From assembly GCA_028685875.1 (NCBI GenBank), contig JAQUDD010000003.1, forward strand, positions 1 through 64,000: a DNA stretch of 64,000 nucleotides, read 5' to 3'. Of the stretch, positions 41,513-50,469 are shown one piece after another. Both the position numbers and the translations under genes were made by a program. Each line of letters starts with the position of its first letter. Positions within the stretch are counted from its first letter, which is position 1. This stretch comes from Candidatus Absconditabacteria bacterium (GTDB lineage Bacteria; Patescibacteriota; Gracilibacteria; Absconditabacterales; Absconditicoccaceae). A model generated the notes under the pieces. It was not told the origin of the DNA. It searched no databases and saw nothing but the letters and a program-made list of their open reading frames with translations.

Positions 41513-42124
41513 ATGTACAAATTAGATAACTTCTATTCTAAAAAAGCGAAACAAGAAGGATATGCCGCGAGGAGCGTTTTTAAGTTAGAGGAAATTCAGG
41601 ATAAGTTTCATTTGATTGATAGAAATACAAAGATAGTTCTTGATATTGGTTGTGCTCCTGGAAGTCGAATACAATATACTACTGCACAATTGATGAAACT
41701 TAGAGTAAAAGAGTATCAAGTGATTGGTTTTGATATTAATACGAAGCATGTAAATATTAAACTTCCTTGAGTCTTTATTTATGAACAGGATGTGACACAA
41801 CAGGAACAGGTAAATCAAATTCTTACTTCTCACCAGATTTATCCAGAGAAGGTAGATTTTATTCAGTCAGATATGGCTCCCAATACCATTGGACATAAAG
41901 AGGCAGATGCAATGAGGTCTATCGGACTCCTTGAAGAAACGTTATGGGTCTATGAAACATATTTAAAACCTACGGGAAGATTCTGTACAAAAATCTTTAT
42001 GGGACCAGGATTTGATGAATATGTGTTGGGAATGAAAAAGAAATATGGAGGGAAAAATATTAAAGTGTTTAAGCCTAAAAGCTCAAGAAAGGAAAGTAAG
42101 GAAACGTTTATTATCAAGATTTAA
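41513..42124 (+). CDS. rlmE: RlmE/FtsJ-like 2'-O-ribose methyltransferase
   Basis: 203 aa, ATG 41513; TGA 41768 as Gly; stop TAA 42122. FYSKKAKQEGYAARSVFKLEEI carries the first catalytic Lys. The SAM motif is VLDIGCAPGSRIQYT, then VDFIQSDMAPNTIG (catalytic Asp), GRFCTKIFMG (Lys) and RKESKETFII (Glu), the full K-D-K-E set. It methylates U2552 of 23S rRNA in E. coli. ATG 41513 matches the family N-terminus better than the upstream start at 41456. Confidence 0.88.
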
Positions 42125-42214
42125 CCTCCCTTTTGAAGGGAGGAGGAGCGAAGCGGAGGTGGGTTCGAACCCCCTGCTCATTGCATTCGCTTCCCCCTTC
42201 AAAGGGGGATTTAT
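42125..42214. repeat. Palindromic repeat element (TTCGAACCCCC family), intergenic copy
   Basis: CCTCCC TTTTGA GGGAGG hairpin, a GC-rich stretch, GGGTTCGAACCCC, and CCCCCTTCAAAGGGGG. The second half matches the copy inside argS (44831-44880). It fills the gap between rlmE and the phosphoesterase gene and may also end rlmE transcription. Confidence 0.75.
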
Positions 42215-42227
42215 CTCAATTATACCT

Positions 42228-43520
42228 ATGCTTTTTATCTGAGACATTCATATTACTTCTAAGTATAAGGATAAGATTCTGACTTCACTCAGGAATTTTA
42301 TCAACAGTCAGCCTGAAGAAAAACACCTGATCTTTCTTGGAGATTTTGTTTATCATTTTAGTTATGATAGAGGAGCCTTACTCTCCCTTTATGATTTTTT
42401 CCTTGAACTGTATAGTCAAGAGAAACATCTTTATATTCTTGCGGGAAATCATGATCGATTAACTCAGAGCTTTGTTTTTGAAGAGGCAAAGAAAGCATTT
42501 CAGCTGCTTCAGGTCTTTGGAGATGCTACGAATGCCAGCATCCAATTTATCACCGAACCACAAATTATCAAAATAGAGGGAAAAGAAATCTGTTTTCTTC
42601 CTTATCTTTTGGAGGTAGACTTGGCAAAGTATCCTGGGATTGAACAACTTCAAGATGACTTTTATCAGAAGCAAATTGCTTCGAAAAATAAGAATCAGAT
42701 GCTCTCTGCAAAACTTCATCTCCTTGTTCAGTATTTCAAGAATCACTACTCAAATCTTACCTTTGTGCATCATTATTACTTTGATTCTGTAGTGTTTCCG
42801 GGACAAAAGTCTACATTCTCTTTTAGAGATGTTGCATTAAGTAATCAGTGGTTGGAGGATAAGGAATTGTTTTTTATTTCTGGACATTTGCATCAAGCGT
42901 TTTTCTATCAGAATTATCTTTGTACTGGTTCGATTTGGGCATCCTCTCCTTTAGAGGAAAATCAGATTAAAGGCTATTGGAAGCTATCCGAAAATCAGTG
43001 GTCGTTTTATGAATCGGGGATAAATTACTATTTCTTGATTGATTCTGGACAATTATCCTCTCAATCGCTTTTTGGTGGAGAGACGCTAGCACTTACGCCA
43101 TGAGATATTGAAACCCATCATAAAAAATTACAAGAAAATTTTAAGCAAAATGTTTTTTGACTTGAATTATCATGATCTGATGTTTTTCACTCACCATGAC
43201 AGCTAGAAGTAGATTTTCATTTTCTCTCAGAACTTGATCTAAAAAGAGTATCTCTTTCTCTTCGTGTAGAAGAGTTGAATTACCAAAAGATGGAAAGTTT
43301 TGTTACTGTTCAGCTCCAAGCAGAACTACAAGATGTAAAACTCAAAAAACAGCAGGTGAATGTTGATGATTTACTCGAGAAACTTCAGAAGCCTGATGCT
43401 TCTTCATTAAAGGAAGGGTTTTGAGGGCGGATTGACTTGCTTAAAAGATTCTTAATGAAGCAATATCCCGATACTTATCAGGAATATGAAAAGATACTTC
43501 AGGATATGAAGCTAATCTAG
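42228..43520 (+). CDS. Calcineurin-like metallophosphoesterase
   Basis: 430 aa, ATG 42228, stop TAG 43518. TGAs are Gly at the first GDIH (42240) and several C-terminal sites. The two-metal phosphoesterase motif set is complete: LFIGDIHIT, IFLGDFVYHF, LAGNHDRLT, FVHHYYFD and ISGHLHQAF. The catalytic domain spans residues 1-250; the C-terminal 170 residues are mostly helical and unrecognised. The layout resembles SbcD/Mre11-type nucleases, but no SbcC-like partner is adjacent. Substrate unknown. Confidence 0.8.
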
Positions 43521-43532
43521 AAAGAGATTAGA
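43511..43532. terminator. Stem-loop overlapping both stop codons of convergent genes
   Basis: CTAATCT agaaag AGATTAG; contains TAG of the plus gene and TAA of the minus gene. No strong T run, so terminator function is likely but not certain. Confidence 0.45.
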
Positions 43533-44463
43533 GAAATATGTTACGAATTTCCTCTGGATTCGTTTTTTCTATCATGGCAAAGCATATTTGTTTTATTTTA
43601 TCTTCGGCATATTCGGAGAGGTCTTTTCTTCTGATTGTTGCATGTTCAATTATGTATTCAAAGATTTCTTTGGAGGAAAGGTTTTCTAGATTTGTTTTTC
43701 TTATATTGTGGGGGTTATATTGTATGAAACTTCATCCTACACAGAATTCTAATCCTTCTTTGTCTAGGTTTACAATATGTTCTTCTCAGTCCTTGTTTAC
43801 ATACATAATTTTTATTTCGTTTTTAATTCCTCTTACTTCGTTTACTTTTATTGCATTTTTTACTAGAGGTATGTTATCTTGAATATTATAGTATTCTCCT
43901 AGAGGTTCTATAATCTTGTTATCTTTCCCGTGAATTTCTGCTTTGAAACTCTCTTCTTGAAATGATACTAGTACAAAACTATGATTGCCCTCTTTATACT
44001 TCACAATTTGTGTTTTAAGTCATTTAATATCCCAACTATCAATCAATTTTTTTAGAAATATTGCTCGATGAAAACAACTCCCTCCAAAATATTCTCCCTC
44101 TATATTGGTGTTAGGATTCAGCATATTATTTAGGTATTGATCTGTTAACGAGGATTGAGCATATGCTTCCACGGTAATATTTGGAGCATTATTGTAGAAT
44201 TTTCTGCGAATGAGTTTTAATAAATCGTAATTTAGAAAATCCGTCAATTGATCAAATAGTTTTTCAGGGTTGTTTTTCAATTTTGTAGCAAATTTATCTC
44301 TAAATCTTTCTAATTCATTTGTAAGTTCATAGAGTTTTTCTCTACTTTCTGGTCATTGATGGCGTAGAATCTTACTGATTTCTTCTAGAGAAGATATTAA
44401 AGAAAAGTTTGAATCTCTTTTTTCCCCCTCTTTAATAGGGATATTATCCGTGTTTTCTCTCAT
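43528..44463 (-). CDS. Hypothetical protein, 311 aa
   Basis: ATG 44461-44463, stop TAA 43528, TGAs as Gly at about 44355, 44017, 43783 and 43732. Hydrophilic. The N-third is helical (LISSLEEISKILRHQG, LYELTNELERFRDKF). A middle with CFHRAIFLKKLIDSW and GNHSFVLVSFQEESFKAEIHG suggests a papain- or transglutaminase-like arrangement of Cys and His, but this is only a spacing impression. The C-terminus is helical. No family recognised. Confidence 0.6.
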
Positions 44464-44537
44464 ATTTTGGGATTAAAAACTAATACATTTTTAAGTATAT
44501 GTTTAATTTTTAATTTTTCAAAAAATATGAACTTTTC

Positions 44538-46277
44538 TTACATGCTTTCTACAACATCGATAGAGAGAAGTTCTAGTCCATTCTTGAGGACTTGTTGTAC
44601 GGTTTGACTGAGTGCAAGACGAGCTTTGCTCAGTTCTGGATTTGTTTCGTCGATGATTTTGTGGTTGTGGTAATAGCTATTGAAAAGCTGAGCGGTATCT
44701 AGACAGAATCTGGCTACATAGTTTGGTTTATATCCTTGAGCAGCTTTTTGCACTTCCTCTGGGAGTTTCGCGATTTGGAGAAGGAGTTTTTTGTCTTCTT
44801 CGGTGTTGAGGAGGGTATAGTCTAGATCATTCGAACCCCCTGACTCGCTTTGCGAGTCTTCCCCCTTCATAAGGGGGATTGATTTCTTTATAATTGAAGC
44901 GATTCTGGCGTAGGTATATTGGATGTAGGGACCGGTTTCTCCTTCAAAAGAAAGAGCTGTTTCCTCGTCAAAGAGGATTTTCTTTTCGCTGTCTTGGAGG
45001 AGGATTTGGAATTTCATTGCTCCGAAGGCGATTGCCTTAGCGGTTTCAGTTTTTTCTTCTGCTGAAATATTCCTTTCTGCCATCATTTCGTTAGCTTTTT
45101 GTAGGAGTTGGTCGCGGAAGGTTTCGTAGAGGATTACATTTCCTGCACGTGAAGACATTTTCCCTTCTTTGAGATCTAATAGTCCGTATGCAAGATGTTT
45201 GAGTTTGCTGGGGTCAAATCCTATAATTTCTAGCGTTTTAAAAAGCTGTTCAAAATGGTGGATTTGTTCCGATCCCACAACATAAATAGAAGCATCGTAG
45301 TTTGGATAGTCTTCTCTTTTTTTGTAGGCGAGTGCGATATCTTTGGTAGAGTAGAGCGAAGCTCCAGTGGATTTGAGGAGGAGAAATCGTCCGAGTTTGT
45401 AGTCTTCGAGATTGATAGCTACTGCTCCTTGGGAGTGTTCAGCGATGCCGTCTGCGAGCATTTTTTTTACGATTTCTATTCCTAGTTGTTCTACTTCGCT
45501 TTCAAAGTATCGTTTGTCGATTTTGGTACTTCAGAGTTCATTCAGAATTCTGACAAAGTCTTTTAGGCAGAGTTCTCTGGTTTCTTTCCAAACTTTTTGG
45601 AGCTCGGGATCTCCGTCTTCGAGTTTTTTTTGGAGCTCTGCGATGTCTGCTTTGTATTGGTCAGGATTCTCGTCTACTTTGAGGGTGGCTTTGGTGTAGA
45701 TATCTCCCACTCGCTGTGTGAAATTATTTTCTGGTAGTTCTCCTTCGTAAAAATTAAGGTAATACCATATCCATTTGGCTACGTGTGCGCCGATATCTCC
45801 GGGATAACATACGCTCACTACTTCGTTTCCTGCATATGCGATAATTCTTGCTAGTGATTCACTAACGAGAATATTTCTGAGATGTCCGATGTGAAGTGCT
45901 TTGTGGGTGTTTGCATTTCGTCCTTCGATCAGGATTTGCTTATTGGTAGGATCTCCTTTTCCGTAGTCAGCTTTTTTTGTTTGTATTTCTGAGAGAATGT
46001 CGTTCGCGAGTTGTTGGCTACTGATAAAGGCGTTGAGATAGGGTCCTGTAGCTACGAACTTTTCAAAAAGCTGATTTGTCTTTAGTTTTCCTTCTAATTC
46101 TTTACTGATTTCTAGAGGGGATTTCCCCAAGGTTTTTGCGAGTTGAAAACAGGGAAATGCAAAATCTCCAGCAATATTTTCTGGAGCGAGGGTTATTTGA
46201 GATTGTAGTTCTTCAGTTGAGAGTGGGAGATGCTGGGAGAGTATGTTTGCATATTCTTTCGTATATGTTTGGAGCAT
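44538..46277 (-). CDS. argS: Arginyl-tRNA synthetase (with palindromic-repeat insertion)
   Basis: 579 aa, ATG 46275-46277. One TGA at about 45534 (Gly) joins the halves. The N-terminal add-1 domain is followed by the HIGH motif THKALHIGHLRN, the insertion domain, and KMSSRAGNV in place of KMSKS. LSFEGETGPYIQYTYARI and the helical anticodon domain follow. Between RIASIIKKSI and LLNTEEDKKLLLQIAKL about 20 residues (PLMKGEDSQSESGGSND and neighbours) are encoded by a palindromic repeat element shared with the intergenic copy at 42.1 kb. The site is a variable loop, so function is probably kept. Confidence 0.95.
44831..44880. repeat. Palindromic repeat element inside argS
   Basis: TTCGAACCCCCTG, then GACTCGC TTT GCGAGTC, then CCCCCTTCATAAGGGGG. 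It shares both ends with the intergenic element at 42125-42214. It is translated in frame in argS as a hydrophilic loop. Confidence 0.8.
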
Positions 46278-46357
46278 TCTGGTAACAATAAGAGTAAATA
46301 TTTGGCTTATATGTACTTATTGTCTCAGCTTTTTCAAAGCATTTTTGTGTGGAAAAA

Positions 46358-46380
46358 AAAGACTCAAATTTGAGTCTCCT
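46358..46380 (-). terminator. Terminator of glyS
   Basis: GACTCAAATTTGAGTC with a T8 run on the minus strand, 16 nt after the glyS stop. Confidence 0.8.
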
Positions 46381-46395
46381 TTTTTTGTGGGATGA

Positions 46396-47820
46396 TTATA
46401 AGCTAATTTCTTCTATTTTTACTCTTGTCTGCTGCATGGTATCTCTGTCTCTTATAGTTACTGTTCCATCTTCACAGCTTTGTTGGTCGATCGTGATGCA
46501 ATAGGGCGTTCCAATTTCATCTTGTCTTCTATATCTTTTTCCGATAGCTCCACTATCATCATATTCACATTTGTAGAGTTTGCTCAGCTTTTTGAAGAGA
46601 TCTTCCGCAATTTCTACTTGTTTTTCATCTTTCTTAATGAGGGGAAGGATAGCGAATTTTACTGGAGCAATGTTTTTGTGAAATCTTGCTACGGTTCTGG
46701 TTTCTTTTTCTCCTTTTTGATTAGTATATTCTTCTTCATCATAGGCATCTATCATTGCGGTAAGGATTGCCCTCGTAAGTCCTCGACTCGGTTCTACACA
46801 ATGAGGAACATATCTCTTTCCTGTTATAGGGTCATTATATTGAAGGTCTTTCCCTGAGAATTTCATATGTTGTTGGAGATCATAATCGGTTCTATAAGCG
46901 ATCCCTTGTAATTCTCCCCATCCTCGTGGAAAGTCATATTCTACATCTCGAGTTCCTTTACTGTAAAAAGATAATTCATCAGCTCCATGTTCTCTGAACC
47001 TTAGTTTATCTTTCTTGATTCCGATCTTTTCTATCCACCAATTTTCACTGGTTTCTTTCCGATCTTGTAGCCATTTCAATCCTTTTTCTTCATCATTTTC
47101 GAGGAAAAACTCGATTTCCATTTGTTCAAACTCTCTTACTCTAAACATGAAGTTTCCTGGAGTGATTTCGTTTCTAAAGGATTTTCCAATCTGGGCAATT
47201 CCAAAGGGGATTCTCATTCTTGTAGTGTCGAGGATATTTTTGAAATTTACAAAAATTCCTTGTGCGGTTTCTGGTCTTAGGTAAATATCTTTTCCTTCTC
47301 CGTCAATTACTCCTTGTTGGGTTTTGAACATGAGATTAAACTTTTTTGGTTCTGTTCGATCACAAGCTCCACATTTTGGACATTTTACTTTAAATTCATT
47401 CAAAAATGCTGTTTGTTTTTCAAAGGTTCGTGCTTCTGGAGCGAGTGCATTTACTCAGATTTTTTCTTGAACTTGTTCGATAGTGATCGTATGTTTTGCG
47501 ATATATTCCTCAATCAATTTATCAGCTCTTTCTCTATTTTTACACTTTTTACAGTCTACTAGAGGATCAGAAAATCCTGATACGTGTCCTGATGCTTCCC
47601 ATACTTTTGGATTCATTAAAATTGCTGCATCCATCCCTACCATATCATTTCTTTCTTGTACAAAATGTTTCCATCGAGCATCTACAATATTTCTTTTTAG
47701 TTCTACTCCGTAGGGTCCTAAATCTCGTGCGTTAGCTAAGCCGCCATATATTTCTGATCCTGGGTAAGCAAAAGCTCTTCTCTTTGCCCAAGCAACGATG
47801 GTTTCCAGTGAGTATCACAT
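46396..47820 (-). CDS. glyS: Glycyl-tRNA synthetase (alpha2, class IIa)
   Basis: 474 aa, ATG 47818-47820; TGA is codon 2 (Gly) and also joins the halves at 47455; stop TAA 46396. Family motifs are [16 protein letters not shown], the zinc-binding CKKCKNR and [51 protein letters not shown] (motif 2), [10 protein letters not shown], and [13 protein letters not shown] (motif 3). The C-terminal anticodon domain ends VKIEEISL. In a code-25 cell this enzyme must charge tRNA-Gly(UCA) that reads UGA, as well as ordinary tRNA-Gly. Confidence 0.96.
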
Positions 47821-47963
47821 CTTTTTGGCGGTTAATAATAAAACATTTGTATGTATAGATATCGGAGCTTAAAAGTCAAAACAAAACATTCTCTTCATCC
47901 CTTTCTCATTTGCTTTTTTTTGTTTGGTGGGATATAGTTAATTAGATTTATTTTTTTCTTCTC

Positions 47964-48015
47964 TCATGTCTCTTATTTCTTTTCTTCTCTCATGTCTCTT
48001 ATTTCTTTTCTTACG
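47964..48015 (+). repeat. 26-bp tandem duplication around the start codon
   Basis: The segment containing tcatgtctcttatttctttt occurs twice, 26 bp apart (ATGs at 47966 and 47992). Only the second ATG is in frame with the following gene. Confidence 0.85.
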
Positions 48016-48333
48016 ATCTTGTATGGAATGAGTTGAATCATTTCTGTGATGGCCTATCTTCCTACTATTAGGGATTTATGGAAAGAAATCCCTAGTGCAA
48101 ATTTTATTACTTATTTTCTCTGGTTTCTCTATTATCTCATTTCTGTGCTGTATGGAATCTTCGTGATTCATGACTGGATATTTATTATGATTACAGGGTT
48201 GGATACCTTATTGTTACTGTGGATTGTGATCTTAATCATCAAAGTCAAAAGAGGAGCTGTGATGATAGAGATTAAAGACACCACCAAAAAAGTTCCCAAA
48301 CATCTTCCTAAGTTAAAGAAGAGAAAAGCTTAA
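47992..48333 (+). CDS. SemiSWEET/PQ-loop-like small membrane protein
   Basis: 113 aa, ATG 47992, TGA 48034 as Gly, stop TAA 48331. Three membrane helices: SLISFLTILYGMSGIISVM, FITYFLWFLYYLISVLYGI and [40 protein letters not shown] between helices 1 and 2 corresponds to the PQ-loop region of SemiSWEET sugar transporters. The basic tail is cytosolic. Possibly a homodimeric small-solute transporter. The start lies in a 26-bp tandem duplication. Confidence 0.6.
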
Positions 48334-48351
48334 TAAGATCAGCTTTTTTCT
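48321..48351 (+). terminator. Terminator overlapping the stop of the PQ-loop gene
   Basis: AGAAAAGCT ... AGCTTTTTTCT stem across a ten-base loop with a T run. Confidence 0.65.
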
Positions 48352-48360
48352 ATAGAGTTA

Positions 48361-48458
48361 TGTCATCCTGAACCCGCTAAAGCGGGTGAAGGATCCAGGT
48401 TGATAAGGAATTCTTTTTTACTGGATTCTTCATTTCGCTTCGCTGCATTCAGAATGAC
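48361..48458. repeat. Dispersed inverted repeat, copy 3
   Basis: tgtcatcctgaa, a CCCGCTAAAGCGGG hairpin, gaaggatccagg, then ctggattcttca and cattcagaatgacg. The outer ends are inverted repeats. The non-coding stretch 48334-48676 continues with a hairpin of ggacggttt/gaaccgtcc (48539-48557), a related ggaca...tgtcc element (48577-48595), and 16-bp T/C-rich tandem repeats to about 48670. I see no gene in it. Confidence 0.7.
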
Positions 48459-48676
48459 GGAATATTGGGTGTTTTTCTTCATTAGGTTCGCAATGACGAA
48501 ATAATGAGAAAGGACGCAATATTTTTTTACATCAAAAAGGACGGTTTGATGAACCGTCCCTACTTCTTCGTGTTTTGGACAAGGCAAGCCATGTCCCTAC
48601 ATTTTTCTTCTCTTTTTCACTTTTCACTTTTTTCAACTTTCACTTTTTTCAACTTTCACTTTTTTCTTCTTTTGCT

Positions 48677-49426
48677 TTATACTTTCTTCCCTTGATTAGC
48701 TACTGAATCCATGAGTTTTTGGATTTCCTTGGGATCTCCGAGGAGGTAATCCTTTATTACTGTTCCCTGATCATCGAATTCAAAAACGTAGGGAACTGCG
48801 GTTGGGAGATTCAGGTGTACGATGTCTTGGTCTGAAATATTTTTGAGGTATTTGATAATTCCTCTGAGGCTGTTCCCATGTGCTGCAACGAGAATCTCAT
48901 TATGGTTTTGTAATGCTGGGAATATTTCATTCTCCCGGTAAGGAACAGCTCTTTCTACTGCTTCTTTGAGAGATTCGGTGAGAGGAAGGTTGGATTTTTC
49001 TATGGTTGCATAACGAGGATCGAGATAAGGAGATCTTTCATCGTTGGCATCTAGGGGGGTAGGAGGAACATCATAACTTCTTCTCCAGATGAGTACCTGC
49101 TCTTCTCCATACTTTTCTGCAGTTTCTGCTTTATTGAGTCCTTGGAGTATCCCGTAGTGTTTTTCGTTGAGTTTTCGAGATTTTTCTACAGGGATTCGAT
49201 CAAGATTCATTTCATCTAGGATATTATTTAGTGTTTTGATTGCTCTTTTGAGGTAAGAAGTATAGGCTTGAGTGAAGTGAAATCCTTCACTTTTTAGGAG
49301 CTGTCCTGCTTTACTTGCTTCGAGTTTCCCTTTTTCGGAGAGATCGACATCAGTTCGACCTGTAAAACGATTCTCTTGGTTCCATGTGCTTTCTCCATGG
49401 CGGATGAGTACGATTCTTTTTGTCAT
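48677..49426 (-). CDS. gpmA: 2,3-bisphosphoglycerate-dependent phosphoglycerate mutase
   Basis: 249 aa, ATG 49424-49426, stop TAA 48677, no TGA. The histidine-phosphatase motif [19 protein letters not shown] contains the phosphorylated His. [12 protein letters not shown] and [18 protein letters not shown] follow, and [14 protein letters not shown] supplies the second catalytic His. It interconverts 3- and 2-phosphoglycerate in lower glycolysis. Full length with no unusual features. Confidence 0.96.
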   Translation of the reverse strand: MTKRIVLIRHGESTWNQENRFTGRTDVDLSEKGKLEASKAGQLLKSEGFHFTQAYTSYLKRAIKTLNNILDEMNLDRIPVEKSRKLNEKHYGILQGLNKAETAEKYGEEQVLIWRRSYDVPPTPLDANDERSPYLDPRYATIEKSNLPLTESLKEAVERAVPYRENEIFPALQNHNEILVAAHGNSLRGIIKYLKNISDQDIVHLNLPTAVPYVFEFDDQGTVIKDYLLGDPKEIQKLMDSVANQGKKV

Positions 49427-49507
49427 GAATTATATTAGAGTGAAATAAAAATCTGCTTTCTATTTCTCGATTAGAGAAGCAAAATCAAGCTAAAATTGGC
49501 CAATGTT

Positions 49508-50248
49508 TTATTGGTTTTTCAAGAGTCGTGCTGCGATGATGGCTGCGGTTTCCATTCTGAGGACGGAGTCTCCTAGACTCTTAATTTTATATTGTTTAAA
49601 TAGTTGGTAATCTTGTTGGGTTAAACCCCCTTCGGGTCAGATGACTCATAATTTCTTCGCTTTATAAGGGGGATTTTTTGGATTTATTGTATCAAGTTGT
49701 TCAGCATTATCAATTTTATCAAAAATCACTACTTCTGCATCTCTTATTTTCTCTTCTGCATCTTTGCAAAAAGTTATTTGAGGAATGTGGGTTCCTCGTG
49801 ATTGTTCAGTAGCTTCTTGAGAGATTTTAAGGAGTCTCTCAGCTTTTTTTTCGTTTCGTTGTTTAATAATGGATCTTTCTGCTGGTCGGAAGAGGATTTC
49901 CTTGACTCAAATTTCGCTGAGTTTTTGGACGATGAGCTCTGCTTTATCTCGTTTGTTAGGCATAGCGATGAGCATACTTATTCCACTTGGGTGTGCTGTT
50001 TGATCTTGCTGTTCATTTGCGTGATAGAGCAATGTTTGATCTACTATTTCTCCTATGAGGTCTTTGTCGTTTCGGTCAATAATTTGCACTTGGTATCTGA
50101 TGATATTTTCCTCTTGATTTTGTAGAAAAATAGTATCTCAGATTTTTGTTCTGAGGACTTTTCTTAGCTGAGAGAGGAGTTCTGGGACTTCCTTGAGGAT
50201 AATCTGGTTTCCTTTGGTGGGTATATGAGGGAGTATGAAGAGTTGCAT
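49508..50248 (-). CDS. rsmE: 16S rRNA m3U1498 methyltransferase RsmE
   Basis: 246 aa, ATG 50246-50248, stop TAA 49508, TGAs (Gly) at about 50140, 49907, 49646 and 49637. PUA-like N-domain, then the SPOUT domain with SMLIAMPNKRDKAELIVQKL, EIGVKEILFRPAERSII, RLLKISQEATEQSRG, and the SAM knot VIGPEGGLTQQDY plus SLGDSVLRMETAAI. Two of the UGAs give glycines of the conserved GVIGPEGG segment. The loop just before it (NPKNPPYKAKK) comes from DNA that resembles one end of the argS palindromic element. Confidence 0.9.
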
Positions 50249-50469
50249 TTCTCTGTATTATGAAGTCAAAAATGTATCGTCTTTATATAGATTTTCTTGT
50301 GAAAATAAACTGTGAAAGCATTCTTTTGTGTGGGAAGAGATGGATTTGCTGATGTAGCTTAATTTAGATAGCGAAAAAGTAGACAAAAAATTCCCTAATA
50401 GCTATAATAAGGTATTGATAAAAACTTGTTTACTAGATTCTGCTTTATTAAACAAAACTCTCTCAACAT

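Noticed and set aside
42160-42175. GGGTTCGAACCCC looks like a tRNA T-arm
   Set aside because: No acceptor, D or anticodon arm can be formed around it. It is part of a palindromic repeat that recurs at 44.8 kb.
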